The notes beneath the pieces were generated by a model. That model was not told where the DNA came from. It made no database searches and saw only the letters and a program-made list of their open reading frames with translations. From positions 114,593 through 178,592 of the forward strand of contig JAIXSK010000039.1 of NCBI GenBank assembly GCA_027484725.1: a DNA stretch of 64,000 bases. The letters are read 5' to 3'. A program made the position numbers and the translations under genes. How positions within the stretch are numbered: position 1 is the first letter of the stretch; the number at the start of each line of letters is the position of its first letter. The stretch is from Flavobacterium sp. GTDB lineage: Bacteria; Bacteroidota; Bacteroidia; Flavobacteriales; Flavobacteriaceae. Of the stretch, positions 8,222 through 16,997 are shown piece after piece.

Positions 8222-9565
8222 ATGATGAAGCGTTTTTTCAAGTTTTTTGTGTGGTTTTTACTTGCCGGATTGGTCTATGGAATAACCGTTAATTACCCTA
8301 AATTAGAACTCATTTCAGGGTTTTCGGCCAAAAGCGTGGCTTCGGGTCATTTTATAGACCATCGCTCTTTGCAACTCATCAACCAAACCGACAATGATTT
8401 GCCTTTGGTTCGTTTGGCTAAAAACAGTTTTGACGATGCAGGAAGATTTGCAATTTCATCGGTGTACGGACTTAAAGAACGTAAAGCTATTTACCGCGAA
8501 GGTTTGGGTGCCACACTCATTGATGATGATTTTGATTTGACTTTGCCTTATGAAGTTCCGAAACGCATTCAGCCCGGGATTGCGCTGCCTTATCCTTTGG
8601 GCACATTAGCTGAAAAAGACACTGTTTTTAGCAATATTGACAAGCAAAAATTAGAATCTGCAATAGAAAAAGCCTTTGATCAAAAAGGACAGAAAACTAA
8701 AAGAACTCGCGCAGTGGTTGTGCTGTATAAAGATCATTTAATTGGCGAAAAGTACGCTCCGGGATTTAACAAAAACTCAAAAATTCTGGGCTGGTCTATG
8801 ACCAAAAGCATTACCGGAACCTATTTTGGCATTTTGCAACACCAACACAAAATCAATATCAACCAACCGGCACCCATTGCAGAATGGCAGAAAGACGAAC
8901 GAAAAAAAATTACCTTAAATGATTTGCTGCACATGAATTCCGGATTAGAATGGGAAGAGAATTACGAAAAAATCTGCGATGCAACGCAAATGCTCTTTAA
9001 ATCAAGAGATATGTCACAGGTTCAGCTTGAAAAACCGCTGGTCGGAAAACCCAACCAAAGCTGGAATTACTCGTCCGGAACGACCAATTTACTCTCTGGA
9101 ATTTTGAGAAAACAGTTCAGTTCGCACCAACAATATTTAGACTTTTGGTACAGCAGTTTGCTTGATAAGATTGGTATGTACTCTGCAGTGGTTGAAACCG
9201 ATATGGCTGGTAACTTTGTCGGTTCATCGTACGGTTGGGCCACCGCGCGTGATTGGGCCAAATTCGGGCTTTTATACTTGCACAAAGGCAATTGGAACGG
9301 AGAACAAATCTTTGATGAAAACTGGGCAGAATACGTGTCTACTCCTACCCTGACCTCAAACGAAAATTACGGCGCTCAGTTTTGGCTCAACGCTGGCGGA
9401 AAATTCCCGGATGTGCCACGCGAAATGTTCTATTGCAGCGGGTTTCAAGGGCAAATGGTGGCTATATTTCCCAAGCATGATTTAGTGGTGGTACGCATGG
9501 GCACGAGCGAAGATTTTGATTTCAACGCCTTGCTCAGCGGCATTTTAAACAGTCTCAAAAAATAA
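8222..9565 (+). CDS. Serine hydrolase, beta-lactamase class C family
   Basis: 447 residues with an N-terminal membrane anchor or signal (FFKFFVWFLLAGLVYGI). The penicillin-binding/class C fold carries the nucleophile motif SMTK (S-x-x-K, about residue 192) and a second motif WNYSSGTTNLL with the expected tyrosine. Relatives include D-Ala-D-Ala carboxypeptidase-like and 6-aminohexanoate-dimer hydrolase-like enzymes, so the substrate cannot be named. True beta-lactamase activity is not implied. It sits on the plus strand between sufD and sufS and breaks the SUF cluster. A near -7 element (TACTTTTA, 8193-8200) precedes it. An ATG at 8225 is an alternative start. Confidence 0.88.
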   Translation: MMKRFFKFFVWFLLAGLVYGITVNYPKLELISGFSAKSVASGHFIDHRSLQLINQTDNDLPLVRLAKNSFDDAGRFAISSVYGLKERKAIYREGLGATLIDDDFDLTLPYEVPKRIQPGIALPYPLGTLAEKDTVFSNIDKQKLESAIEKAFDQKGQKTKRTRAVVVLYKDHLIGEKYAPGFNKNSKILGWSMTKSITGTYFGILQHQHKININQPAPIAEWQKDERKKITLNDLLHMNSGLEWEENYEKICDATQMLFKSRDMSQVQLEKPLVGKPNQSWNYSSGTTNLLSGILRKQFSSHQQYLDFWYSSLLDKIGMYSAVVETDMAGNFVGSSYGWATARDWAKFGLLYLHKGNWNGEQIFDENWAEYVSTPTLTSNENYGAQFWLNAGGKFPDVPREMFYCSGFQGQMVAIFPKHDLVVVRMGTSEDFDFNALLSGILNSLKK

Positions 9566-9591
9566 ACGCAAACTTTATTCAAGTCTGCGTT
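9565..9591. terminator. Hairpin between the serine hydrolase gene and sufD
   Basis: 11-bp stem with one mismatch (AACGCAAACTT / AAGTCTGCGTT) and a 5-nt loop, lying between convergent genes. The following T-tract is weak, so terminator function is likely but not certain. Confidence 0.5.
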
Positions 9592-9636
9592 ATCATTTCT
9601 TAGTTACTCAGCATCTCAAGCGCTCAGTAGCTTTAT

Positions 9637-10953
9637 CTATAAATCAAATCCCAAATTCACCCCGAGTTTGGTGGCGATGATTTTAGTAATGCGCTTTTTG
9701 AGCTCCGGAATATTGATACTTTCAATAACCTCGTTTGAAAAAGCATACATGAGTAAAGCTTTGGCTTCTTTCTGCGGAATTCCGCGTTGTTGCATATAAA
9801 ACATAGCCGTTTCATCGAGCTGTCCGATGGTACAACCGTGCGAACATTTTACGTCATCGGCAAAAATTTCAAGCTGCGGTTTGGCATTAATCGTGGCTTT
9901 ATCGCTGAGTAAAATATTGTTGTTTTGCTGAAAAGCATCGGTTTTTTGCGCTTCTTTTTCTACGAAAATTTTTCCGTTAAAAACACCTGTTGCGCTGTCG
10001 TTTAAAATGCATTTGTAGTTTTGATGACTCTCGCAATTGGGCTGTGCGTGGTGCACCAAAGTATAATGGTCTACATGCTGTTTATCGCCAATAATGGTAA
10101 TGCCTTTCAAGGTAGAATCAATACGTTCGCCCAAATGATAAAAGTTGAGGTTGTTGCGTGTGATGTTTCCGCCAAATGAAAAAGTATGCACTGAAACTCG
10201 ACTTTCTTGTCTTTGTGCGATATAAGTATTATCGATCAGATTGGCCGATGATAGGTCGTTTTGCACTTTGTAATAATCAACAATGGCGCGTTTTTGGGCA
10301 AAAACTTCGGTAACCGAATTGGTCAAAACCGGATTTTCGTTCAAACTCTGGTGACGCTCGATGATTTGTACATGTGCGTTCTCTCCGACCACCACCAAAT
10401 TGCGCGGTTGCACCATGAGCGCGTCTTCTTTTCCGGTAGAGAAATAGATGATTTCAATGGGTTTTTCAACCACTTTGCTTTTCGGAATGTTGATGTAGGC
10501 TCCTTCAGAAGCAAAAGCGGTATTGAGTGTGGTGAGGCTTTCATCGCGACTGGCGATTTTGTTGAAATACTCATCGATGATCATTTTGTATTTCGGTTTG
10601 TAAAGCGCTGATGACATCAAGCAAACATCTATGCCGTCGTGCGTGGTAGCCGATAAAAAAGAGCTGTATTTTCCGTCGATGAAAACCACTTTGTAGCTGT
10701 CAATTTCGTGCAAAAAGTATTTTTTTACATCGGCAAATTCAACCGCAGGCTCGTGTTTCGGAAAAACCGAATAATCGTTTTTGAGCACCGAATTGAGCGA
10801 AGTATATTTCCAGGCTTCTTCTTTTTTGGTTGGGAAGCCTTTGTTTTCAAAATTCTTGATGGCTGCGCTGCGCAAATCGTGCAAGTTTGAGTCAACATCA
10901 ATCTGCTGCTCAAAAGCCATGAAAGATGAGATGAGCTTTTCTTTGAGTTCCAT
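9637..10953 (-). CDS. sufD: Fe-S assembly scaffold component SufD
   Basis: 438 residues. SufD pairs with SufB and SufC in the SufBC2D scaffold and is needed for iron entry and cluster assembly. The C-terminal core has the SufB/D signature around CSHGCTIGQLDE and the conserved tail segment RGIPQKEAKALL. I chose the ATG at 10953 because it overlaps the sufC stop codon (TAATG), which implies translational coupling. The longer start at 10980 would lie inside sufC. It is the last gene of the sufABCD operon. Confidence 0.95.
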   Translation of the reverse strand: MELKEKLISSFMAFEQQIDVDSNLHDLRSAAIKNFENKGFPTKKEEAWKYTSLNSVLKNDYSVFPKHEPAVEFADVKKYFLHEIDSYKVVFIDGKYSSFLSATTHDGIDVCLMSSALYKPKYKMIIDEYFNKIASRDESLTTLNTAFASEGAYINIPKSKVVEKPIEIIYFSTGKEDALMVQPRNLVVVGENAHVQIIERHQSLNENPVLTNSVTEVFAQKRAIVDYYKVQNDLSSANLIDNTYIAQRQESRVSVHTFSFGGNITRNNLNFYHLGERIDSTLKGITIIGDKQHVDHYTLVHHAQPNCESHQNYKCILNDSATGVFNGKIFVEKEAQKTDAFQQNNNILLSDKATINAKPQLEIFADDVKCSHGCTIGQLDETAMFYMQQRGIPQKEAKALLMYAFSNEVIESINIPELKKRITKIIATKLGVNLGFDL

Positions 10954-11705
10954 TATGCTTCTTGCTCTTGTTTGATCCAATCGTAACCTTTTTCTTCAAG
11001 CTCTAAAGCCAAATCAGCACCTCCGGTTTTAACAATTTTTCCATCCATCAAAACATGCACATAATCCGGAATAATATAATCAAGCAAACGTTGATAGTGC
11101 GTTATGACCAAAACGGCATTGTCTTGGTTTTTGAGTTTGTTAACCCCATTGGCCACAATGCGCAAAGCATCAATATCTAGACCTGAATCGGTTTCGTCTA
11201 AGATGGCAATTTTGGGTTCGAGCATGGCCATCTGGAAAATTTCATTTCTTTTCTTTTCACCACCCGAAAAACCTTCGTTGAGCGAACGCGACAAAAATTT
11301 GCGGTCCATTTCTAAAAGCTCTGATTTTTCGCGGATTTTTTTGAGCATTTCATTGGCCGGCATTTCTTCTTCGCCATTGGCTTTGCGCTTTTCATTGATG
11401 GCTGTTTTGATGAAATTCGTCACCGAAACACCCGGAATTTCTACCGGATACTGAAATGATAAAAACACACCTTTGTGCGCGCGTTCTTCAGGCGCTAATT
11501 CTGAAATATCTTCGCCGTCAAGGGTAATTTGTCCTTCTGAAACTTCGTAGTTTTCGTTTCCGGCAATAATCGACGATAGCGTGCTTTTTCCGGCTCCGTT
11601 CGGGCCCATAATGGCGTGTACTTCACCTGCTTTTATTTCAAGGTCAATGCCTTTTAATATTTCTTTGTCTTCAACACTTGCGTGTAGGTTTTTTATGCTT
11701 AACAT
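10953..11705 (-). CDS. sufC: Fe-S assembly ATPase SufC
   Basis: A 250-residue ABC-type ATPase that drives conformational changes of the SufBCD complex in the cytosol; it is not a transporter. Walker A is GPNGAGKST (residues 34-42), the signature is FSGGEKKR (146-153), and Walker B is [11 protein letters not shown] with D170/E171. The SufC-specific [10 protein letters not shown] is intact. It overlaps sufD by one base and lies 30 nt after sufB. Confidence 0.97.
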   Translation of the reverse strand: MLSIKNLHASVEDKEILKGIDLEIKAGEVHAIMGPNGAGKSTLSSIIAGNENYEVSEGQITLDGEDISELAPEERAHKGVFLSFQYPVEIPGVSVTNFIKTAINEKRKANGEEEMPANEMLKKIREKSELLEMDRKFLSRSLNEGFSGGEKKRNEIFQMAMLEPKIAILDETDSGLDIDALRIVANGVNKLKNQDNAVLVITHYQRLLDYIIPDYVHVLMDGKIVKTGGADLALELEEKGYDWIKQEQEA

Positions 11706-11735
11706 CTTTTGAATGTGATTTTAAAATTTAAATGA

Positions 11736-13184
11736 TTAACCCACTGATCCTTCCAGCGAAATTTCAAGCAGTTTTTGTGCTTCTACGGCAAATTCCATCG
11801 GAAGCTTATTGAGTACTTCTTTGCTGAAACCGTTGACAATTAAGGCAATCGCTTTTTCGGTCGGAATGCCGCGTTGGTTGCAGTAAAATACTTGGTCTTC
11901 ACCAATTTTTGAAGTGGTCGCTTCGTGTTCAATTTTGGCCGTAGCATTTTTGCTTTCTATATACGGAAAAGTATGCGCCCCGCAATTATTGCCCATGAGC
12001 AAAGAATCACATTGCGAAAAGTTGCGGGCATTGTCCGCTCTGGAACCGATTTGTACCAATCCGCGGTAGCTGTTTTGCGATTTTCCGGCAGAAATTCCTT
12101 TGGAAATAATGGTTGACTTAGTGTTTTTACCCAAATGGATCATCTTGGTTCCGGTATCAGCTTGCTGAAAATTATTGGTCACAGCAATCGAGTAAAATTC
12201 ACCTATTGAGTGATCACCTTTGAGCACACAACTTGGATATTTCCAAGTTACAGCCGAGCCGGTTTCAACTTGTGTCCAAGAAATTTTCGCGCTTGTCTCG
12301 CACAATCCGCGTTTGGTGACGAAATTAAATACGCCGCCTTTGCCTTCTTTGTTGCCTGGATACCAATTCTGTACCGTTGAATATTTGATTTCAGCTCTGT
12401 CTAGCGCTATGAGCTCTACCACCGCTGCATGCAATTGGTTTTCATCACGCGTGGGCGCAGTACATCCTTCAAGATAAGAAACATAACTGTCTTGATCGGC
12501 TATAACCAGGGTTCTTTCAAACTGACCGGTTCCGGCTTGGTTGATGCGGAAATAGGTAGAAAGTTCCATCGGGCAACGAACACCTTTAGGAATGTAACAA
12601 AACGAGCCGTCAGAAAAAACGGCTGAATTCAAAGCTGCGTAAAAATTGTCTTTGGGCGGAACAACCGTTCCTAAATATTGGCGAACTAAATCAGGATATT
12701 CGCGAATGGCTTCAGAAATCGAGCAGAAAATAATGCCTTTCTCGGCCAAGGTTTTTTTGAAAGTTGTAGCCACAGAAACGGAATCAACCACAATATCCAT
12801 GGCTACTCCGGCCAATGCCTTTTGTTCGTCCAATGAAATTCCTAGTTTTTTGAAGGTTTCTAAAAGTTCGGGGTCAACCTCGTCTAAGCTGTTGTATTTG
12901 GCTTTTTTTTGGGGGGCTGAATAGTATGATATGGCCTGAAAATCCGGTTTTTCGTAGTGCACATTGGCCCACTCAGGCTCGGTCATTTCTTGCCAAGCGC
13001 GAAAAGCTTCTAAGCGCCAATCAGTCATCCACTCAGGTTCTTCTTTGCGTAGAGAAATAGCTCTGATGATTTCTTCGTTGAGTCCGACCGGAAAAGTATC
13101 TGATTCTATATCCGTATAAAAACCGTACTCGTACTCTTTGTTTTCGAGTTCAATTTTTAAATCGTCTTCGGTGTATTTTGACAT
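11736..13184 (-). CDS. sufB: Fe-S assembly scaffold SufB
   Basis: 482 residues, the usual SufB length. SufB accepts persulfide sulfur from SufE and holds the nascent cluster with SufC and SufD. Typical segments are [38 protein letters not shown] and the C-terminal [16 protein letters not shown]. The start at 13184 (MSKYTEDDL) fits family length and leaves 11 nt to the sufA stop; the longer version would run into sufA. Part of the sufA-sufB-sufC-sufD transcript. Confidence 0.96.
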   Translation of the reverse strand: MSKYTEDDLKIELENKEYEYGFYTDIESDTFPVGLNEEIIRAISLRKEEPEWMTDWRLEAFRAWQEMTEPEWANVHYEKPDFQAISYYSAPQKKAKYNSLDEVDPELLETFKKLGISLDEQKALAGVAMDIVVDSVSVATTFKKTLAEKGIIFCSISEAIREYPDLVRQYLGTVVPPKDNFYAALNSAVFSDGSFCYIPKGVRCPMELSTYFRINQAGTGQFERTLVIADQDSYVSYLEGCTAPTRDENQLHAAVVELIALDRAEIKYSTVQNWYPGNKEGKGGVFNFVTKRGLCETSAKISWTQVETGSAVTWKYPSCVLKGDHSIGEFYSIAVTNNFQQADTGTKMIHLGKNTKSTIISKGISAGKSQNSYRGLVQIGSRADNARNFSQCDSLLMGNNCGAHTFPYIESKNATAKIEHEATTSKIGEDQVFYCNQRGIPTEKAIALIVNGFSKEVLNKLPMEFAVEAQKLLEISLEGSVG

Positions 13185-13195
13185 GGGAGTTGGTT

Positions 13196-13525
13196 TTATA
13201 GTGAAAACGATTCTCCGCAACCGCAAGTTCTGCTGGCATTGGGATTATTAAAAACGAACCCTTTTCCGTTGAGTCCGCCCGAATATTCAAGCGTGGTTCC
13301 GACCAAATACAAAAATGATTTTTTCTCCACGGCAATGCGTACCTGATTGTCTTCGAACACTTTGTCGTTTTCTGAAATTTGTTTGTCAAACTTCAATTCA
13401 TAAGATAAGCCGGAGCATCCACCACTTTTGACGCCTACACGAACATAATCTTTGCTGATGTCAAAACCGTCGTCTTTCATCATTTCAACAATTTTTTTGC
13501 TGGCCGATTCTGATACTTGTATCAT
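13196..13525 (-). CDS. A-type Fe-S carrier (HesB/IscA/SufA)
   Basis: A 109-residue A-type carrier with the three ligand cysteines C37 (SGGCSG), C101 and C103 (TCGCGESF). These proteins move assembled Fe-S clusters from the SUF scaffold to apo-proteins. It is the first gene of the sufABCD operon, preceded by an exact -7 element. By context it is SufA; the IscA/SufA distinction cannot be made from sequence alone. Confidence 0.93.
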   Translation of the reverse strand: MIQVSESASKKIVEMMKDDGFDISKDYVRVGVKSGGCSGLSYELKFDKQISENDKVFEDNQVRIAVEKKSFLYLVGTTLEYSGGLNGKGFVFNNPNASRTCGCGESFSL

Positions 13526-13555
13526 AGCTGATTTTGATTTTGTCTAAATTAACGG

Positions 13556-13563
13556 CAAAGATA
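13556..13563 (-). promoter_or_regulatory. -7 promoter element of the sufABCD operon
   Basis: Reads TATCTTTG on the minus strand, an exact TAnnTTTG match, 30 nt before the sufA start. No obvious IscR/Fur-like palindrome is recognisable by eye near it. Confidence 0.55.
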
Positions 13564-13697
13564 AGTTAAAATATAGGTTTTGCCCATTTTTGGTTTGATT
13601 TTTAAATATAATCTTAACATAGAAAAAAATAATACCGCCGGTATTTCAGAGCGATTTTGCTTAATTTGGCCAACTAATAATTCAGATTTTATGGATC

Positions 13698-14555
13698 ATG
13701 AAATTACATTCGATTGAAACAGGCAATTTTAAATTAGACGGCGGCGCCATGTTTGGCGTGGTTCCAAAAACCATTTGGAGCAAAACCAATCCGGCTGACA
13801 ACAACAATTTGATTGATTTGGCTGCGCGCTGTCTGCTTATTGAAGATGGTAATCGCCTGATTTTGATTGACACGGGTTTAGGCAACAAACAATCTGAAAA
13901 ATTCTTTGGATATTATTCACTTTGGGGCGATCATAGTTTGGATAAATCACTTCAAAAAGCAGGTTTTCACAGAGATGATATTACGGATGTTTTTATGACG
14001 CATTTGCATTTTGACCATTGTGGCGGAAGCGTTGAATGGAATCACGACAAAACCGGTTATCAAGTTGCGTTTAAAAACGCTCGCTTTTGGAGTAATGAAA
14101 ATCACTGGAAATGGGCAACAGAACCCAATGCTCGTGAAAAAGCATCTTTTTTGTCAGAGAATATTTTACCCATGCAACAAAGTGGTCAGCTCTATTTCAT
14201 CCAAAGAAATGAAGGAGACTTTATTGCTCATTCAGAATTGGGTTTCGGGGTTTTCTTTGCCGATGGTCACACGGAAAAAATGATGATTCCACAGATCAAT
14301 TACAACGGAAAAACCATCTGTTTTATGGCCGATTTACTCCCAACTGCCGGACACATACCGTTGCCCTATGTTATGGGTTATGACACCCGACCACTACTCA
14401 CACTTCCTGAAAAAGAAAAATTCCTGAATGCTGCGGCTGACCACAATTATTATTTATTTTTAGAACACGATGCGCACAACGAAATCATTACCGTAGAAAG
14501 AACGGAAAGGGGTGTTCGTCTGAATGATGTTTTCAAGTGCGTTGATGTTTTATAA
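13698..14555 (+). CDS. MBL-fold metallo-hydrolase
   Basis: A 285-residue metallo-beta-lactamase-fold enzyme. The metal-binding motif HLHFDHCGG is near residue 102, with later ligands ADGHTE and FLEHDAHNE. No signal peptide is present, so it is probably cytosolic. The overall layout resembles the lactonase/glyoxalase-II-like branch, but sequence alone does not define the substrate. It is transcribed divergently from sufA and has no close downstream partner: a 102-nt gap separates it from marR. Confidence 0.88.
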   Translation: MKLHSIETGNFKLDGGAMFGVVPKTIWSKTNPADNNNLIDLAARCLLIEDGNRLILIDTGLGNKQSEKFFGYYSLWGDHSLDKSLQKAGFHRDDITDVFMTHLHFDHCGGSVEWNHDKTGYQVAFKNARFWSNENHWKWATEPNAREKASFLSENILPMQQSGQLYFIQRNEGDFIAHSELGFGVFFADGHTEKMMIPQINYNGKTICFMADLLPTAGHIPLPYVMGYDTRPLLTLPEKEKFLNAAADHNYYLFLEHDAHNEIITVERTERGVRLNDVFKCVDVL

Positions 14556-14645
14556 CCTAGTTTACAGATACTAAACATTCTCAGGCTTTATTTATCAAGC
14601 AGTTTAACGAGATGTTAAATTTTATTTGACATATCAAAAGTTTTT

Positions 14646-14653
14646 TACTTTTA
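14646..14653 (+). promoter_or_regulatory. Candidate -7 element of the marR-type gene
   Basis: TACTTTTA differs from TAnnTTTG only at the last base, and a TTG lies 17 nt upstream (14626-14628). The element ends 4 nt before the ATG, so the transcript would be leaderless or nearly so. Confidence 0.4.
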
Positions 14654-14657
14654 CCGC

Positions 14658-15095
14658 ATGGAAAGACTTGAGACCATTAACTTTTATCTTTTAGACAAAG
14701 CCATTCGCACCTACCGAATGTACTCTCAGAAAAAGCTTAAAGAAAACGGCTATAAAATTACCGTTGATCAATGGCTCATCATAAAAGTTTTGCTCGAAAA
14801 TCCGGGAATTTCTCAACAGGATATTGCTGAAAAAGTTTTTAAAGACAACGCTTCGGTTACCAGAATTATAGATCTTTTGGTCAAATCAAAATATTTACAC
14901 CGAAAAGTCAACCCTAAAGACCGAAGGACTTCTATTCTGACCGTAACATCAGAAGGTGAAGACATAATTGAAAAAGTCCAAAATTTAGTGTTGCAAAACC
15001 GAAGAGTTGCCCAAACCGGTCTTACCATTGAAGAGCTTGAAAACTTGAATGCAACGCTCAAAAAAATCATTAAAAATTGTCAGCCAACCGCATAA
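14658..15095 (+). CDS. MarR-family transcriptional regulator
   Basis: A 145-residue winged-helix DNA-binding protein. The recognition region NPGISQQDIAEKVFKDNASVTRIIDLLVK is followed by the wing NPKDRRTSILTVT, where D-R is the conserved pair. MarR proteins are dimeric repressors or activators that often respond to phenolics or oxidants. No obvious target operon adjoins it; the nearest downstream genes are a possible 23-residue peptide and an S8 protease. The -7 element lies almost on the start codon. Confidence 0.92.
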   Translation: MERLETINFYLLDKAIRTYRMYSQKKLKENGYKITVDQWLIIKVLLENPGISQQDIAEKVFKDNASVTRIIDLLVKSKYLHRKVNPKDRRTSILTVTSEGEDIIEKVQNLVLQNRRVAQTGLTIEELENLNATLKKIIKNCQPTA

Positions 15096-15107
15096 ACTCA
15101 AATTGAT

Positions 15108-15179
15108 ATGATTAAGTTAATTTATGTGCTAACACTCTGGATGATAACCGCTTTTGTGTTTGTCATTTCATTGATATGA
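15108..15179 (+). CDS. Possible 23-residue hydrophobic peptide
   Basis: An ATG-to-TGA frame 13 nt after the marR stop would encode MIKLIYVLTLWMITAFVFVISLI, a single membrane-spanning segment with one positive charge at the N-terminus. It could be a real small membrane protein cotranscribed with marR. A frame this short in AT-rich DNA can also arise by chance, so confidence is low. Confidence 0.2.
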   Translation: MIKLIYVLTLWMITAFVFVISLI

Positions 15180-15276
15180 TTCTGAACTTATTTGTTTTTG
15201 TTTACCGGATTAATTTCGGTGGGTCTATGCATGCTAAATAATTGTTAGCTTGTTTTCTATTTTATTTGAACCTAAT

Positions 15277-15284
15277 TACATTTG
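15277..15284 (+). promoter_or_regulatory. -7 promoter element of the S8 protease gene
   Basis: TACATTTG matches TAnnTTTG, 22 nt before the ATG. A TTG lies 24 nt upstream (15250-15252), at a slightly long spacing. Confidence 0.45.
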
Positions 15285-15306
15285 AACCGCATAAAATTAA
15301 AATAAC

Positions 15307-16905
15307 ATGAATTTATTAAGATTATCCTGCGTATCATTGGCTCTCGGTGCTGCGCTACAAATGTCCGCTCAAACTTCTAAGGCGAACACTTTCACGGCCA
15401 AAAAAACACCTATGTCCGAAGAACAACTCAAACGCTGGAGTCATCTTGATTTAGCCAAAGACAGCGTTCCGGGCATGAGTGTTGACAAACTTTACGCTGA
15501 ATTACTCAAAGGCAAAAAAGCCAAAAAAGTAATTGTGGGTGTAATCGATTCTGGTGTTGACATTGAGCACGAAGATTTGAAGTCCGTGATTTGGACCAAC
15601 AAAAAGGAGATTCCGGGCAATGGTATTGACGATGATAAAAACGGATACGTTGACGATATTCACGGTTGGAATTTCTTAGGTGATTCAGGAAACGAAAACC
15701 TTGAAATGACTCGCCTTTTGAAAAAAGCGGATGATGGTTCAGAAACCTACAAAAAAGCACAGGAAGAATACAACAAAATGATGGAAGAAAACATGCAGGG
15801 CAAGCAGCAAGTAGACTTCTTGTTTAAAGTTGACCAAACCATTAAAGACTACCTCAAAAAAGATTCGTATACCCTAGAGGACTTAAAATCAATTCAGAGC
15901 ACTGACCCCATGGTTTCCAAAAGCAAACAAGTCATGATCAGCGTCATTGGTCAAGCGGGTCCAGGTTTTGCAGATGAATTGAAAGCATACAAAGACCAAG
16001 TGTATGATATGCTCAACTACAACCTCAACAAAGATTTTGACGGCAGAAAAGTTTTGGGAGACAATGCCGATGATCTGAGCACAAAATACTACGGAGACAA
16101 TATCGTTTACGGCCCAGACAAAGAGCAAGCGCTTCACGGAACACATGTGGCCGGAATCATTGCCCAAACACGCAACAACAAATTAGGCGGCGACGGAATT
16201 GCCAACAACGTTGAAATTATGGCGGTTCGCGCAGTTCCCAACGGAGATGAATACGACAAAGACATTGCCATGAGTATTCGTTATGCCGTAGATAACGGAG
16301 CCAAAGTCATCAATGGCAGTTTTGGAAAAAGCTTCTCTCCGCACAAAGAATGGGTATACGACGCCATTAAATATGCCGAGAAAAAAGACGTACTCATTGT
16401 ACATGCAGCCGGAAACGATGCCAAAGACATAGATGTTGAAAACAATTTCCCGAATGATTCAGATGACAAAAAAACAGAATTTGCCGACAACGTCATTACC
16501 GTAGGCGCATTAAACTATGAATACGGAGAAAAAGTAATCGCTCCGTTTTCAAACTACGGAAAACTCAATGTAGATGTCTATGCTCCGGGTATGAAAATCT
16601 ATGCGACAACACCGAACAACACCTACAAATACGAACAGGGAACATCAATGGCTTCACCAAATGTAGCCGGAGTTGCGGCTATGATTCGTTCCTACTTCCC
16701 GAATTTAACGGCCAAACAAGTCAAACATATTTTGATGAATTCCGGAACGTCCATCGACATGAAAGTTGAAGTGGGCGGAAGTGCCGACAACAAAAAAGCT
16801 ATGACCGATATTTGTACTTCCGGCAAAATGGTCAACGCCTACAATGCTTTTAAAATGGCTGAAAAAATGTCCAAAAAAGCACCTAAGAAAAAAGTAAAAG
16901 GATAA
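15307..16905 (+). CDS. Secreted S8 (subtilisin-like) serine protease
   Basis: 532 residues with a signal peptide ending near SAQ (residue 22). The catalytic triad motifs are VIDSGVD (D81), HGTHVAG (about H278) and GTSMASPNVAG (serine near 446). About 195 residues separate the Asp and His motifs, much more than in subtilisin, which marks a lineage-specific insertion rich in charged and coiled sequence. No T9SS C-terminal domain is seen; it ends in a lysine-rich tail (KKAPKKKVKG). It is probably periplasmic or surface-exposed. It is monocistronic with a terminator behind it. Confidence 0.93.
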   Translation: MNLLRLSCVSLALGAALQMSAQTSKANTFTAKKTPMSEEQLKRWSHLDLAKDSVPGMSVDKLYAELLKGKKAKKVIVGVIDSGVDIEHEDLKSVIWTNKKEIPGNGIDDDKNGYVDDIHGWNFLGDSGNENLEMTRLLKKADDGSETYKKAQEEYNKMMEENMQGKQQVDFLFKVDQTIKDYLKKDSYTLEDLKSIQSTDPMVSKSKQVMISVIGQAGPGFADELKAYKDQVYDMLNYNLNKDFDGRKVLGDNADDLSTKYYGDNIVYGPDKEQALHGTHVAGIIAQTRNNKLGGDGIANNVEIMAVRAVPNGDEYDKDIAMSIRYAVDNGAKVINGSFGKSFSPHKEWVYDAIKYAEKKDVLIVHAAGNDAKDIDVENNFPNDSDDKKTEFADNVITVGALNYEYGEKVIAPFSNYGKLNVDVYAPGMKIYATTPNNTYKYEQGTSMASPNVAGVAAMIRSYFPNLTAKQVKHILMNSGTSIDMKVEVGGSADNKKAMTDICTSGKMVNAYNAFKMAEKMSKKAPKKKVKG

Positions 16906-16931
16906 ACTTTAACGATTTCAGAATAAAAATT

Positions 16932-16970
16932 AGCCTGATTTGAACCCAAAATTCACTCAGGCTTTTTTAT
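16932..16970 (+). terminator. Terminator of the S8 protease gene
   Basis: Stem AGCCTGA / TCAGGCT (16932-16938 with 16957-16963), followed by a run of six T. Confidence 0.75.
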
Positions 16971-16997
16971 TTTTAAGCCCTAACAAATCATCAATAT

